NCBI GenBank assembly: GCA_009746045.1
Contig: RPFO01000333.1
Location: 393,043-457,042 of the forward strand
Length of the DNA: 64,000 nt
Reading direction: 5' to 3'
Source: Mesostigma viride
Lineage: Eukaryota > Streptophyta > Mesostigmatophyceae > Mesostigmatales > Mesostigmataceae
Below the pieces are notes generated by a model. The model did not search any database and was not told the DNA's origin. It saw nothing but the letters and a program-made list of their open reading frames with translations. Numbering within the stretch: position 1 is the first letter of the stretch; each line of letters begins with the position of its first letter. Positions 22,967 through 33,449 of this stretch are shown here, piece by piece. The translations under genes and the position numbers were made by a program.

Positions 22967-23740
22967 AAACTATCCGGCATCAAGTGCAGAAAGCCGCCAA
23001 GAGACGAGAGAATATCAGGAATGCAAGCGGGTGGCATATGCTGACCAGCTCTTCGCTGATGGCTATTGCTCAAGGATGTCAACCCTGCGCCCTTGAGTTC
23101 GTATGGTAAAACGGCCGAAGTTTCCGCTTCTCTTCCCTTCCTAACATGCATCCTGTAACAAATGGCAAGCACAAACGATCGTGAGCAATACATGACGGTT
23201 TAGAATGTGGCCTGAACTCCATCCTTCAAGGAGGCGGTATTCCCAACACATAAGAGTGAGCACTCTTTGCAGCAATATTGCCTGATAATAGCCTTGAGTC
23301 GCTACTCAAGACCATGTCAGGATGACCCGGCCCTCTTGTGTATAACATCTGTTCGCTGAGAATGGCGTCGCGGAGAATGAAGGCATTGCCATCGAAGATA
23401 AGCCTCTAACACCTGCTTCGCACATCCGTGAAGTAGGAAAAGTCAGCTTATAGATGGTGCGCCGAGCCCATTACCGCCATTATTTCCCCACCATTTTGCC
23501 AACCCGGCATTGTGGCTTCCCTGCCACTTGGAAGCGTATCTACCGGCCACGGCGTCGCTAATTGGCGCAATTAGAAAAGAGCAATGCCAAGTGCCAACAG
23601 CTACGCCAACCTGTCGAGTTAAATAAGCTTGAAAGGTACCAAAGCCCCAAGGTCCCGACTCCCGAGTTCGATTCCCGCCACGCAAAATAACTGATAAGCT
23701 TGAGTTTTTCTGCATGTTCCGGTGAAATGGGTGTTGGTCA
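22967..23740. other. Intergenic, low information
   Basis: No gene seen. A tRNA-like B-box motif (GAGTTCGATTCCCGCC) at 23671-23686 is followed by TTGAGTTTTTCTGCATGTTCC. The latter is shared with the SINE-like copy at 8105-8215, so this is another partial member of that family. Confidence 0.4.
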
Positions 23741-23747
23741 CACATTG

Positions 23748-24039
23748 GGTAACCAGCTGGTCGATACGTGGTACCCCTTCACCTAACGATATTCCTACGG
23801 TATACTGTATTGGTTAATAAAAATACCCATTTACCCGGAAAAATGGGTGTTGGTCACATTGACGCGCCCTACCTATTAGCCCTTCACCTGTCACCTTTCC
23901 GGGTAAATGGGTATCAAGGAGACAATGAACCAGCAGGCCAGAAATCGGGAGAATCCGGACCATGGTATTTTTTTATTAACCAATAGGAATATCGTTAGGT
24001 GAAGATGAGGTACCACGTATAGTCGACCAGCTGGTTACC
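23748..24039. mobile_element. Foldback/MITE-like element with long terminal inverted repeats
   Basis: The left arm begins GGTAACCAGCTGGTCGA at 23748 and the right arm ends TCGACCAGCTGGTTACC at 24039. Pairing continues inward through ACGTGGTACC, TTCACCTAACGATATTCCTA and TTGGTTAATAAAAATACC, about 85 bp in all. The short centre includes GAGACAATGAACCAGCAGGC and GGACCATGGTA, a piece of the SINE family seen at 24442-24652. No ORF. Confidence 0.75.
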
Positions 24040-24187
24040 AACTTCACCTGTCACCTTCACACCGCCGTCGGCGGCCGGCGACCACCTTCATCCGTCAGTT
24101 TAGGATTCGCTGACTATACTCATTGATTTCCCATTTCACCGCCTCTCTGGTCCACAATTGGATAATAAATCAGTATACCCATTTCCC

Positions 24188-24441
24188 CGAAATTAAAATT
24201 AAATTATAACATAGTGACTCCGTTGGGACTGAGATCATGTAGCACACTGATATTCCCTTGGATGGATGGAGGGGCCGGGGGCAAAGCCCGGCCGCGAAAC
24301 CGAACTAATCTAACTCTAAGCTAATCTAATCTAGAAAACCCGACCTATTCTACTCAGCAAAGCGCCCCTTCCGCCGCGGCTTGGGGGGAGGGCGGGCTTG
24401 CCCACATGGGCGGGGCATACTACGGTAGCCGTATGAGCATG
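24188..24441 (-). mobile_element. Retroelement 3'-end family C, copy 1 (split by a SINE; resumes 24653-24720)
   Basis: On the minus strand it ends CATGATCTC..CCCAACGGAGT then AT-rich tail (AATTTAATTTTAATTT), like copies at 29874 and 35040. Body blocks GGATGGATGGAGG, GCGAAACCGAACTAATC, AACTCTAAGCTAATC and AAAGCGCCCCTTCCGC are shared with those copies. It is interrupted at 24442 by another element and continues at 24653 with GTATGAGCATGGACAA ... CTCTTCTTGTTCTGCAT, matching 30095-30140. Confidence 0.7.
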
Positions 24442-24652
24442 CTGTTTCCGGCCCCACCGTCTAGGTCATCTAGTCGCTCTAGTACACGTAAGCCAGCCAT
24501 AATTTCAATGCACAAGGATACACATTTCCATCACCATTCATCTTCATCATCCTGAACGACTCGAACACGCGGACAAGATAACGGCAGGCTCGAGCTACGT
24601 ATACCATGGTCCGGATTCTCCCGATTTCTGGCCTGCGCTGGTTGTCTCCTTG
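24442..24652 (-). mobile_element. SINE-like insertion with 11-bp target-site duplication
   Basis: Flanked by identical GTATGAGCATG at 24431-24441 and 24653-24663. The inserted 211 bp, read on the minus strand, starts CAAGGAGACAACCAGCGCAG and contains TGTTCGAGTCGTTC, a B-box-like sequence. It is homologous to 16499-16695 in CCT4 intron 8. It is nested inside a family-C element, which dates it as the younger insertion. Confidence 0.8.
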
Positions 24653-24749
24653 GTATGAGCATGGACAATCAATGGTCTTAGTCCACCTCTTCTTGTTCTG
24701 CATAGCAGTGAGTCCAAGCAAGAGAGAGGGAGTGAATGTGATCATGTTC

Positions 24750-25290
24750 AAACTGACGGAGCTGGGACCACTAGGCGGGTGAGCCAGCTGCTGCTGTGGG
24801 TCATGACATGTTTGCCTACCTTCTTAGGAATGTCCTTGGGGCCAGGCCAGGTCAGGATATGCCGCCCAGCTGGCTGGCCAAGCCGCTGGGGGCCGGCCAG
24901 ACCGAGGTCGGTGTCTACTTGGCTGGTGCGAGCAAGATGTCCTACGAATGCTATCCTACGCTGTCTAATCTCGTCCGAAATGCTAGGCCGGATGCCCTGG
25001 TACAAAGATTCTAAAGACCTATGCGTGGAAAACCCTACATTCAGGGCCTGACGGAGCATCCTGGTTACCGTGCCGTCTAGCTTGGCCGCCAACGTGTCCG
25101 TGAGCGTCCGCCATGCATGCCTCCGCGCCATACGTGAGCACCGTGAGGACCAGGACCTTGAGGAGCATGCGCTTGCGGTGCTCGCCGAGGGCCTTCGAGT
25201 GCCAGTAGGCCGGCCGGTTTTGAGCGAACGATGCCTAGCCCAGCCGGGCCAGGCCGATGCATGCGGGTCGGTCCACATCGTCGGCGGTGT
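24750..25290 (-). pseudogene. LINE ORF2 C-terminal fragment, frameshifted
   Basis: In one minus frame, KLDGTVTRMLRQALNV ... SISDEIRQRRIAFVGHLART matches the conserved C-terminal tail downstream of the reverse transcriptase in non-LTR retrotransposons. Upstream, in a different frame, RKRMLLKVLVLTVLTYGAEA matches the preceding LINE segment, so at least one frameshift separates them. The RT catalytic core is absent. An eroded, 5'-truncated copy. Confidence 0.75.
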
Positions 25291-25437
25291 CAGGAAGCAT
25301 GCTCCGAGTATTGCTGCCCCCAAGTGCCATGACGTACCATGATTGGCCGTGGGCCTATAGGTTGAGGCGAAAGCTTCTTGTGCCAACATACAACCAGTGA
25401 GGGTGTGCGTTTACGCCGGCCGGCTATGGTGGGGGGG

Positions 25438-25590
25438 GAGGTCCTAAGTTTTCTTCACATCATCAGCTGCTATTGATCTACCGACAGTGCTGTAAGCGGA
25501 ATTCGAACCGCAGACACAATAAGCTTGAATGGCACCGTCCTGCTCCTGTGTACGGCCTACCGACTGACGTTATCTTCTGCTTCCAACAAT
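25438..25590 (-). mobile_element. tRNA-derived SINE candidate
   Basis: On the minus strand an A-box-like TAACGTCAGTCGGTAGG (near 25577) is followed about 50 bp later by a B-box GGTTCGAATTCC (near 25510). The body then runs through AGCAGCTGATGATGTG to AAAACTTAGGACC. The body is repeated at 8105-8215. No clear target-site duplication was found by eye. Confidence 0.5.
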
Positions 25591-25599
25591 AGGTTAGAT

Positions 25600-26495
25600 C
25601 AAGTTAGTTAGTTGCCGAATCCCACGCCGCACATCATGGGCCGGCAGCAGACTGGAGTCTATCAAGTGGCCCGGCAACTGATAGGTAACAAGAACGGTAT
25701 CTCCTGCTTTTCTTTACTGTTGGCAGGAAAGCGACCGCCGTCGATGTGGCCGCCGCGCCGAAAGTCGGTGGGAGCTGCGATTCGGGATTTTGGGCCTTGG
25801 GACTGAAATGGGCCGGAACGCGGAGTCAGCTGGGGGTCCTGGGCTGGGAGCATAACTAGTGCTCAAGTCCCCAACGGCCACCTCTCATATATGCTTTACT
25901 GACTTACTGTAGAAATTAGAAGTAAGACCTAAGACGTGACTAGGTATGTACAATTCCTAGGAAACGACTATCGGATCGATAGGGAATTCGGAACAGGTCA
26001 TCTAACATCTTCTCTTTCTGCTATATATAGTGACTAGCGACTAGGTAATACTTTCATATAGCTTACATTGCTTCATACAGTAGCTGTTTACTGTTTCCCT
26101 ACGGTCGATGACTCAGAAGAGGTGTCATCCGTCAGCAAAAACCGTCATGCACTGGCATGGCGGATGGCGATGGCGCGTGTCCTGCCTGACGGGAAACGGT
26201 GACGGGCATTCAAGTTTCTGGTGATCCAACACTGTGTACAGGCCACGTTGGAAATTGCCAGCAAGCCAGTTAGCCCTCCAAGGACCTCCAGCATCTCTGC
26301 ATGGCCGCATGTCGACTACCCCGCTATTGTACAACCTCGTTCGCTCCCCCCTGTGCACAACCGAAGAAACCCACGGCACTTGTGTCTCGCATTGGAGCAA
26401 AGCCTTTTAGCCTCTTCGCACAACCTAGATGTAAGCTGAGCAAGTCGGCGAACAGATTCAGGCCACTCAGGCATTCCGCTGGACATACCCAGAAG
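25600..26495. other. Intergenic spacer upstream of the SDR gene
   Basis: No supported gene. AT-rich between 25860 and 26090, becoming GC-richer toward the SDR start. Short ORFs here have no recognisable motifs. Confidence 0.5.
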
Positions 26496-28958
26496 ATGGC
26501 CGGCGTAGTCACTCGAGCCAGCGCTCGCGGCGATAATGCTTCCGTTTCTGCCGCGTCCACCGACATTCTCGCGAGCCAAGGCGGGGGGATGTGCTTCATG
26601 ACGGGTTTTCCAGGTAGGACGCGGGCCAATACCAGGCTAGCGCCTGTTTTTTACGCTAGCGCCATTCTTCCAAATTTTGAAGAAACCACAGGTGTCGACC
26701 TCCCTGCGTGCCCATTCTTCGTTGCGTGCTCCAAACTATCCACCCCCTCTTTCGCGGCCCTGTCCCCCCCCCCCCCCCCCCAGCCCGCCCTTCGACCCAC
26801 CCAACCAACCAACCAACCAACCAACCAACCAACCAACCAACCAACCAACCAACCAACCAACCAACCAACCAACCAACCAACCAACCAACCAACCAACCAA
26901 CCAACCAACCAACCAACCAACCAACCAACCAACCAACCAACCAACCAACCAACCAACCAACCAACCAACCAACCAACCAACCAACCAACCAACCAACCAA
27001 CCAACCACATGCCCCGGTCATGCCTCTCTCCTCTCTCGCTGACGCATGCGCGTCCGGATGGTGTCCGCGGACCGGACGCGGCGCACCATCATTCCCCACC
27101 CCCTGCACCGCCAAACCACGCACCCCATCATTCCCCACCCGGTGCCCCCCCCCCTCCCCCACCCCCCGATCGCAGGTTTCCTGGGCCAGCAGCTTCTGCC
27201 ACGTATCCTCTCGCGCGGCAACGACGTGACGGTGCTGGTGCAGCCCAAGTTTGTGGACGCGGCGCTGAAGAGCATCGCGCAGCTGCCCGCAGGCCAACGC
27301 CCGCGCGTGCACATAGCCGAGGGCGACATCACGTTGGCCGACCTCGGCCTGGATGAGGCGGAGCGGTCCGCCCTCACGGGTGCGGTGACTGAGATCTACC
27401 ACCTGGCGGCCGTGTATGACCTCAGCGTGGGCAAGGACCTGGCCCAGCGCGTCAACATTGGGGGCACGCGGCACGTGCTGGCCATGGCGCAAGAGTGCAA
27501 GCAGCTGCGGCGGCTGCACTACGTCAGCACGTGCTACGTCAGCGGGGATGCAACAGGGGTGGTACGTGGGGGGGGGGGGGGAGGAGGAGGGGATGTGTCC
27601 CTCTTGCGCCATGTGTCGCCGTTGCCATCCAGGCCTTCGTCTTTTGAGGGATGAGTGTGGCTGCGCTCAGTTGCAGTCCCCCCCCTCCTGTTGTGGTGCC
27701 TCCAGGTACAGATCATGGCCTTGCACCGTGTTGCAGCAGCTGGTTCCATGAGACAACCAGGTCAGGCCGGAAGTCGAGAGGATGTAGCACTCTACGCATT
27801 GCAAAATTAATCGCTGTGTACGGTGCTACACACCCGAACACATGCCAACATGCTCACAAACACACACATTCTGGTGCATGCCCAGCTGTCAGCCCTAAAC
27901 AAGCATCAGGGGCCATGGCAGCTCAACGGTTGCCAATGTGGTGGGTCTCGTTGGCTGTGCTTGTTTGTGGGTGTCAACGACGTGGTTGGTGGTTGGTGAC
28001 ACTGTCGCTGGTCGTTGTCGGGAGGTGTGCTGCAACGTGGCGGTCTGCCGCCCACCGTAGAGCTAGGCCCTATCTGCGGAGGTGCGTGCTGGCCCCCTGT
28101 GCATGCGAGCAAGTGTAACTGGCCACGAGGATGTGTGGTGATGTGTGCGTCGTTGGTGACGAGGTGGACGCCGTGTGCTCGCAACCCTATCGGCGTGTGC
28201 TATGGCTCAAGGCGTTCCGTGGGGGGTTCCTGATGCCCTTCTTCCCTTCCCCCCCCCCCGTGCATGCCTGCTGCCACCTGCCACAGTTCCTGGAAAGTGA
28301 CCTGCAGAAAGGGCAAGGCTTCAACAACTGGTATGAATCCAGCAAGATGGAGGCGGAGGTGCTAGTGCAGGCGTGCATGGGCCAGGGCCTGCCCACCACC
28401 ATCTATCGCCCGGCGATCGTGATGGGCAACAGCCGCACGGGCGCCACCCAGAAGTTTGATGGTCCCTACATGTTCCTGCGCTTTCTGCTGCGCCAGCCGT
28501 TCGGCCCGCTCGGCTTCCTGCCCCTGGCCTGGGGCAACCAGCGGCAACGCTACGTGCACTGCGTGCCCTCCGACTTTGTGGTGGACGCCATGGATGCGTT
28601 GGGACAGCGGCCGGGCAGCGAGGGCAAGATCTACCACCTGTGCAACCCGGTCCCAGTCACACTGGAGTCCTTTGTCGTCGCGATGGAGAAGGGGACAGGA
28701 AAGAAGGTGATCTGCCTGCCATCCCCCCTCTGGCTGCTGCGGCTGCTCTTCCGCATCATCCCCTTCATCGAGCGGATCACGGGCCTCCCGCGCGCCGTGG
28801 TGCCCTACATGGACCACCGGTGCATGTACGGGGTCGACAACCTGGTGGCTGACCTGCAGGGAACGGGCGTCACCTGCCCGCCACTCAACATGTACATAAA
28901 GAGCGCGGCTGAGTTTGTCAAGGCCAACCCAAAGATCAGCTCCAAGGGCATGTCGTAG
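26496..28958 (+). CDS. Extended short-chain dehydrogenase/reductase (NAD(P)-dependent epimerase/dehydratase or reductase)
   Basis: Three exons, 26496-26613, 27176-27561 and 28287-28958, phase-consistent at both GT-AG junctions, give 391 residues. The Rossmann nucleotide-binding motif TGFPGFLG (36-43) is split by intron 1 after its first Gly-Phe-Pro. [11 protein letters not shown] (115-125), the N-x-x-GT helix ([10 protein letters not shown]), VSTCYVSG (156-163) and the catalytic Y184-E-S-S-K188 complete the extended-SDR signature. The C-terminal third has a hydrophobic stretch ([17 protein letters not shown]) that may bind a membrane or lipid substrate. Closest in style to NAD_binding_4/thioester-reductase or sterol-dehydrogenase SDRs; the substrate is unknown. 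The roughly 33 residues before the fold are Ala/Ser-rich and could be a targeting leader. The start is chosen as the ATG in GAAGATGGC closest to the fold; the frame is open further upstream to 26301. Confidence 0.85.
26801..27006. repeat. (CCAA)n microsatellite in SDR intron 1
   Basis: About 51 perfect CCAA units, preceded by a C-run. It reads as TNQP or VGWL repeats in all frames, which are not real proteins. Confidence 0.97.
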
Positions 28959-29873
28959 GGGGGGGGGGCGATCCAAGGGCATTTCATGAGGCTGTGCACA
29001 TGCGCCATTGGCCTGCCCATCTGCGTGCAGGCGACGTCGGCAGAGCATGAACATTCGTAGCGTTTGCGTGTCAACGTTTCAACGCGTGGGGCACAGCGCC
29101 GATGTGACGTCGGCAGAACCACGTCTCCACCTGCTCTCGGGGTCACCCATCCGGCGTTGGAGTCCTGTGTTTGGGCACATGCATGTCGCCACCACACTGA
29201 GCCCATGGGCAATATGGGCTGTGGGGCGTGTTCTAATGTTCTCAGGTAGTGACGTGGGCGGTAGATGCTGGCCAGAACCCATAATGGCCTATTGCGTCCA
29301 GCGGTGCAGGTGCGTGCCTGGACCGGTGGTAACCCTGTGAGCGTGCACAGTCAACCACATGGGTGCAACGGACCATGCGGAGAGTGGATGGGTCCGCACG
29401 CTGGATGTTTTTGTTATTTTTATTACTGGGAAATCGGGCATGTGTCGTCCTTATCAAGGGATACAAGCGCCCCTTGGCTAGTATAGCACACAGTGAAGAT
29501 GAAATGGATCGGGTTTATGGCGTAACATATTTCAATTGAATTCACTTTGGGACAGCCATGAATGTAACGCGATGAGACTATTGGTGCTGGTCTGCCCTGT
29601 ACTGGCTACAATTTTAGTTTTGCGTATCCATGCCAGCTTGCTGGGGTGATCGGCAGGGTTTCCCAGCGGCCGCTGTGCAAAGATACTATCACTGAGACAA
29701 CCAGCACTACAAAACCAAACCCCGACCATATATGTAGCTAGTCACTAGAGGGGGATATAATCCTCAGAATATAATCCTCATCTGAGCTGTCCTCTACTGT
29801 CATGGCAGAAGAGGCGGTAGTGTAGCGCGGCTATCCTCAGGGGCAATAACCTCCACCTGCGGACTTCTACCCT
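28959..29873. other. Intergenic spacer
   Basis: No gene seen. Contains GTGACGTCGGCAGA-type direct repeats (29030 and 29104) and, at 29693, GAGACAACCAGC followed by CCCGACCATATATG, a degenerate head of the SINE family at 24442-24652. Confidence 0.45.
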
Positions 29874-30150
29874 GCAAATTTAAATTATAACATGACTCAG
29901 TTGGGAGATCGATCATGTAGCACATATTCCCTTGCTGCCGATGGATGGAGGTGAGCGGAGCCGCGAGACCTAACTAAGCTAACTCTAAGTTAATCTAAAA
30001 AATCATAACTATTCTAGAAAATCCCAACTACTCATGCAGCAAAGCACCCTTTCCTCCTGTGGGGGGGGGGCTTGCCCACAGGGGCTGGCGTGTGAGCCTG
30101 GACAATGGTCTGCCACCTCTTCTTGTTCTGCATCGAGAGATAACAGGAGC
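29874..30150 (-). mobile_element. Retroelement 3'-end family C, copy 2
   Basis: The minus-strand 3' end ACTGAGTCATGTTATAATTT carries a mutated hairpin (CTCCCAACTGAGT). Body blocks match 24188 and 35040 (GGATGGATGGAGG, CTAACTCTAAG, GCAAAGCACCC, GGCTTGCCCACAGGGG). It continues to CTCTTCTTGTTCTGCATCG. Confidence 0.65.
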
Positions 30151-30404
30151 ATGCCCCACAGGAAGGCGCAGACAGGCGGCGGTAGCCCATATTTCTCCTT
30201 GTCTATCATGCGGTCGCGGTTGCGCGGACTTACAGATAATCCCAGATCGAAGCCCTAGCTGCATCCTCAAGCAATTGTGTCACATATTTCCGGGTCGATC
30301 GATCGCGCCACGTCGATGCGGGTTGCGCGCAAGTTTGCCAGTGGGACGTTGCGACGGGACAAGGGGACGTACCCTGCCATAGGAGGATCGAGGTGTCTAC
30401 CTGG

Positions 30405-32382
30405 TTGAATTGAATTGAATTGAATTGTAACATAACTCCGTTGGGAGTATATGTAGCACATAGCCCTTGAGAGGGGGCATATGGCCTATCATACATCCTA
30501 AGCTACTTCCTGCAAGGGTGGGGATGTAAAGGACCCTTGCTCTAGGTGCACCAGGGCACGTGCATCCCCATGATCTTCAAGCTATGCCCAGCGAAGGGGG
30601 AGCCTGTCATGGGGGGGAAGATCAGCATAGCTATGCAAAGGCTAAAGCGTGGCTCTCAGCAGAGAGTGACTCCCTGCATGGGCTCAACATAACTAAATAA
30701 AGCTAGGCATCATCTGGAGTGTGGCTCATCATAGGCACACATGTACATGATTAAATAAAGCGCGTGGCTTAGCTGGGATAGTGCCTCTAGGAGGCGTACA
30801 TGTACATGGCCACGGTCTATCTATTCTACACTACTACTGCTGTATTCCCCTAAGCTGGGGCGTCTGGAGTCGCTGGGGCCGCGGGGGGGGGGGTGTCGCC
30901 TGCCAGGGCTTGTGGCCGACGTAGATGGCCGCCCCCTTCCAGTACACCGGCTGGCCCGCCTTGGTCTGCCGGAGCTGGAGGTAGATCGGCCATAGCTCCC
31001 GTCGCCGTTGTTGCTGCGCCAGGGTCAGGTCGTCATCAAGGGTGAAGAGAGTCTTCGCGAGCCGCTTGCGGCGTCTGAGAAAAGAAATCTTGTCCGCCGG
31101 GGTCTTAAAGGTGAGAAGGAGCGGGGGCGGCCCTGCCTTACCCCGCGCGCGGGGAAGGCGGTGGGCGGCCAGCTCGATCTCACCAGTAAGGCCCATGCGA
31201 TCAAGGATTTCTCTCTCAAAAGCACGCGCAAGCTTCTCGGAATTCTCACCTTCCTCCATCTTGAGATTCTTGACAATGACGTTAAGGCTGCGCTTGGCGA
31301 GCTCGGCCTCCTCGCGGAGGTCAAGCGTCTGCCGTTGGAGCTGGGCTGCGACGGCGGAGGTGGTGGAGGTGGTGTGTTGCTTAAGCATGTCCGCCCAGGT
31401 GGTGATGGGAGGAGCATCGCCGACCAGGCCAGCCGGGGCTGGCTTGGCGGCAATGTCCTTCACCGCCTGGGCGGTGAGGCCTGCGGTGTTCTGCAGAACC
31501 TCGATAGCGATGGCGTTATCCTTAAGACGCTGGTCGATGTCGCGGAGCTGGGCGGTGATGGAGTCGGTGGAGGCGGAGGGGGGGGGTGGAGGCGAGGAGG
31601 GCGGCGGTGGCGGTGGGGATGGTGGGGAGCTCAGCAGCCAGCGTGCGCACATTGGCAGCAATGGGCGACACGTGCTGTGAGAAGGCGTCGTGGAGGTGGC
31701 GGAGGAAGGTGGATTCGGTAACGGGGCAGGGTTGCAAAAGGTCGAAGGCCGAGCGCTGAGTGATGGTAAAGAGAGCTGCGAGCTGAAGGCGGGGGCGAGG
31801 CCAGCCGGCCATATTGGCCGAGGTAGGGGCGTCAGCTGGGCGTTCGGAAAACCGGCCGTCAGCTCCGTTGCGGAAAAGGTGGGTTCTGGAATGGAACTGC
31901 TTGCACAGGGCCAGCAGTGAGGCGTGGGACCCGTAAAACACGAGCTCCAGTAACTTGGAGCAATGAATTTCGAAAAAGGCAAGCCTGTTGATGTCGAAGG
32001 TGGCAAAAAGCCGATCAACGTCAATTTCTCGCTCAGACCAGCCAGGTTCGTCTGAGCGACTGCGCTTGGGATCAGGCGAGGCTGAGGGCGAGGCAGGAAG
32101 CCCGGGAGGGTGCTGGGCGACTACCAGTGCGTGACTAGTGTCACTGCCGCCTGCCGGACCTGATGGCGAAGCTGCAGCCGGAGCTGCAGACGTATTTTCA
32201 TTGCCGAGCGCAGCCGTCAGGCTGCGTTGCGTCGATGGGCGTTTGCTCATCGTATATTGCGTAATAGCGTCGGAAAATTATATCAGCATGTGCGTCTTAG
32301 AAAGACGAAGCGATTGTGATATTCACGACTAAATTCGGTGCTCAAACGTGAAAGTTATGAGCTCCGCCGTCAGCCATGGCTA
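30405..32382 (-). mobile_element. ORF1-only non-LTR retroelement, copy 2
   Basis: Same 5' leader (minus strand TAGCCATGGCTGACGGCGG at 32382) and same 3' region as 19132-21126, in opposite orientation. The 3' end has the hairpin ACTCC-CAAC-GGAGT followed by a (GAATT)n-type tail at 30405-30427. At 1978 bp, against 1995 bp for copy 1, it supports a true full-length unit with no reverse transcriptase. Confidence 0.78.
30834..32250 (-). pseudogene. ORF1-like gene of element copy 2, one frameshift
   Basis: The N-terminal frame runs from ATG 32250 (MSKRPSTQRSLTAALGNEN) to about 31600. The C-terminal frame runs from there to a stop at 30834, ending QATPPPPRPQRLQTPQLRGIQQ-like sequence. The switch falls near a G8 run on the plus strand (about 31579-31587), so it may be a homopolymer slip, a sequencing error or a genuine mutation. 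The C-terminal domain is highly similar to copy 1 (AHRLPRARGKAG, LLLTF, LAQQQRRRELWP). The N-terminus has DRLFATFDINRLAFFEIHCS and LELVFYGSHASLLALCKQF, the latter alignable to the second frame of copy 1. Confidence 0.7.
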
Positions 32383-32383
32383 C

Positions 32384-32720
32384 CTCGTGGCTCGTGGCTG
32401 GTGGGGAGATACCTGGTTGGCCAGTCCTAAGCCCGCCCGCAGGGCCCACATCGGTATTCACCTGGTCTGTGCGGGCAAGATGGCCGGCATTTGAAGAGGA
32501 GGCGGCGGTGTCGGATGGTATGGGTGACAAGAGGGAGCTCGCAGTAGAGCTCGGCACGGGTGCAGCGCTCTTGGTAGCGGACGCCGAGGATGTGACGGAG
32601 CATTCGAGTGATGACTGTACGTGCCGTCAAGCTGCTTGCTCAACTGGGTTGGCAAATACACCATACGGAGCCGCAAAAATACGGGAATACGCGTACCGTT
32701 TGCCTCGACCCCCATTTATG
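32384..32720 (-). pseudogene. LINE ORF2 C-terminal fragment abutting the 5' end of element copy 2
   Basis: Minus frames contain KQLDGTYSHHSNAPSH, then TRMLRHILGVRYQE, LYCELPLVTHTIRHRRLLF and AGHLARTDQVNTD. These are successive pieces of the same LINE tail as 24750-25290 (RMLRQALNV, RQRRIAFVGHLART). It is broken by frameshifts. It lies immediately upstream of the ORF1-only element, outside the part shared with copy 1, so it is a separate older insertion or the target site. Confidence 0.65.
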
Positions 32721-33449
32721 CGCGTATTTATTTTAGAATACGCGAATTGGACTTGAAAATTTTTGGGGGTACCAGCGGGCAGCGGGCACTGGCGCGGTGC
32801 CCAGGTTCTGAAGTCCTGAGAGTTGAACTGGGCGAGCGCGTTCAAGCTGCACGTCCGAGAATTTTACTACTAGAAGTAGTCTGATGCGTACAGTTCTTCT
32901 TTCCTTCAAGCGGCGCAAGCCTTGCAAAATGTTTTGCCGGTACTAGGAGCTAGGACTAGGTATATAATAACTAATAACGCATTATCAGTAGAGCCCTTCT
33001 GAACCACCGACGTCGGCACTCCGCGCTAAACGAGTTCGGATTGCAATTAAGGCGTAGCTCGGGGCCGGTTCTGTCGCACGGCGCCCCTTCTGGCCACCCT
33101 ACGTAGAAACCGACTTACGGACGGGTGGGTACGAATTAAGAAAAGTGGTTAGATTTCGCGCGGCGCGGCAGAATCACATCTTGGCGCCGCGTACGTAGCG
33201 CCGACAATTAACCCACGAGACACTCTGTAAGTAAAGAGGTCCGCCGTGTACACGATTTCTGAATTTTGTGAACTTCTAAGGTTAAGGCAATTGAGCTAGC
33301 CGTCTTACATGCACCGCGCTATCGAGGCGCGACGCTGGTTTAGTGCGGTGCATGAGACGGGTCGGGTGCATGTCAAAGGCGGTGGCGGGTTCACGAGGGC
33401 TCTATAATATCAGTATGCCAGCTTATTTATATTCATTATATCAGTATGC
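32721..33449. other. Intergenic spacer
   Basis: No gene seen. AT/GC-mixed unique sequence with a short direct repeat TATCAGTATGCCAGCT at 33409 and 33439. Confidence 0.4.
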
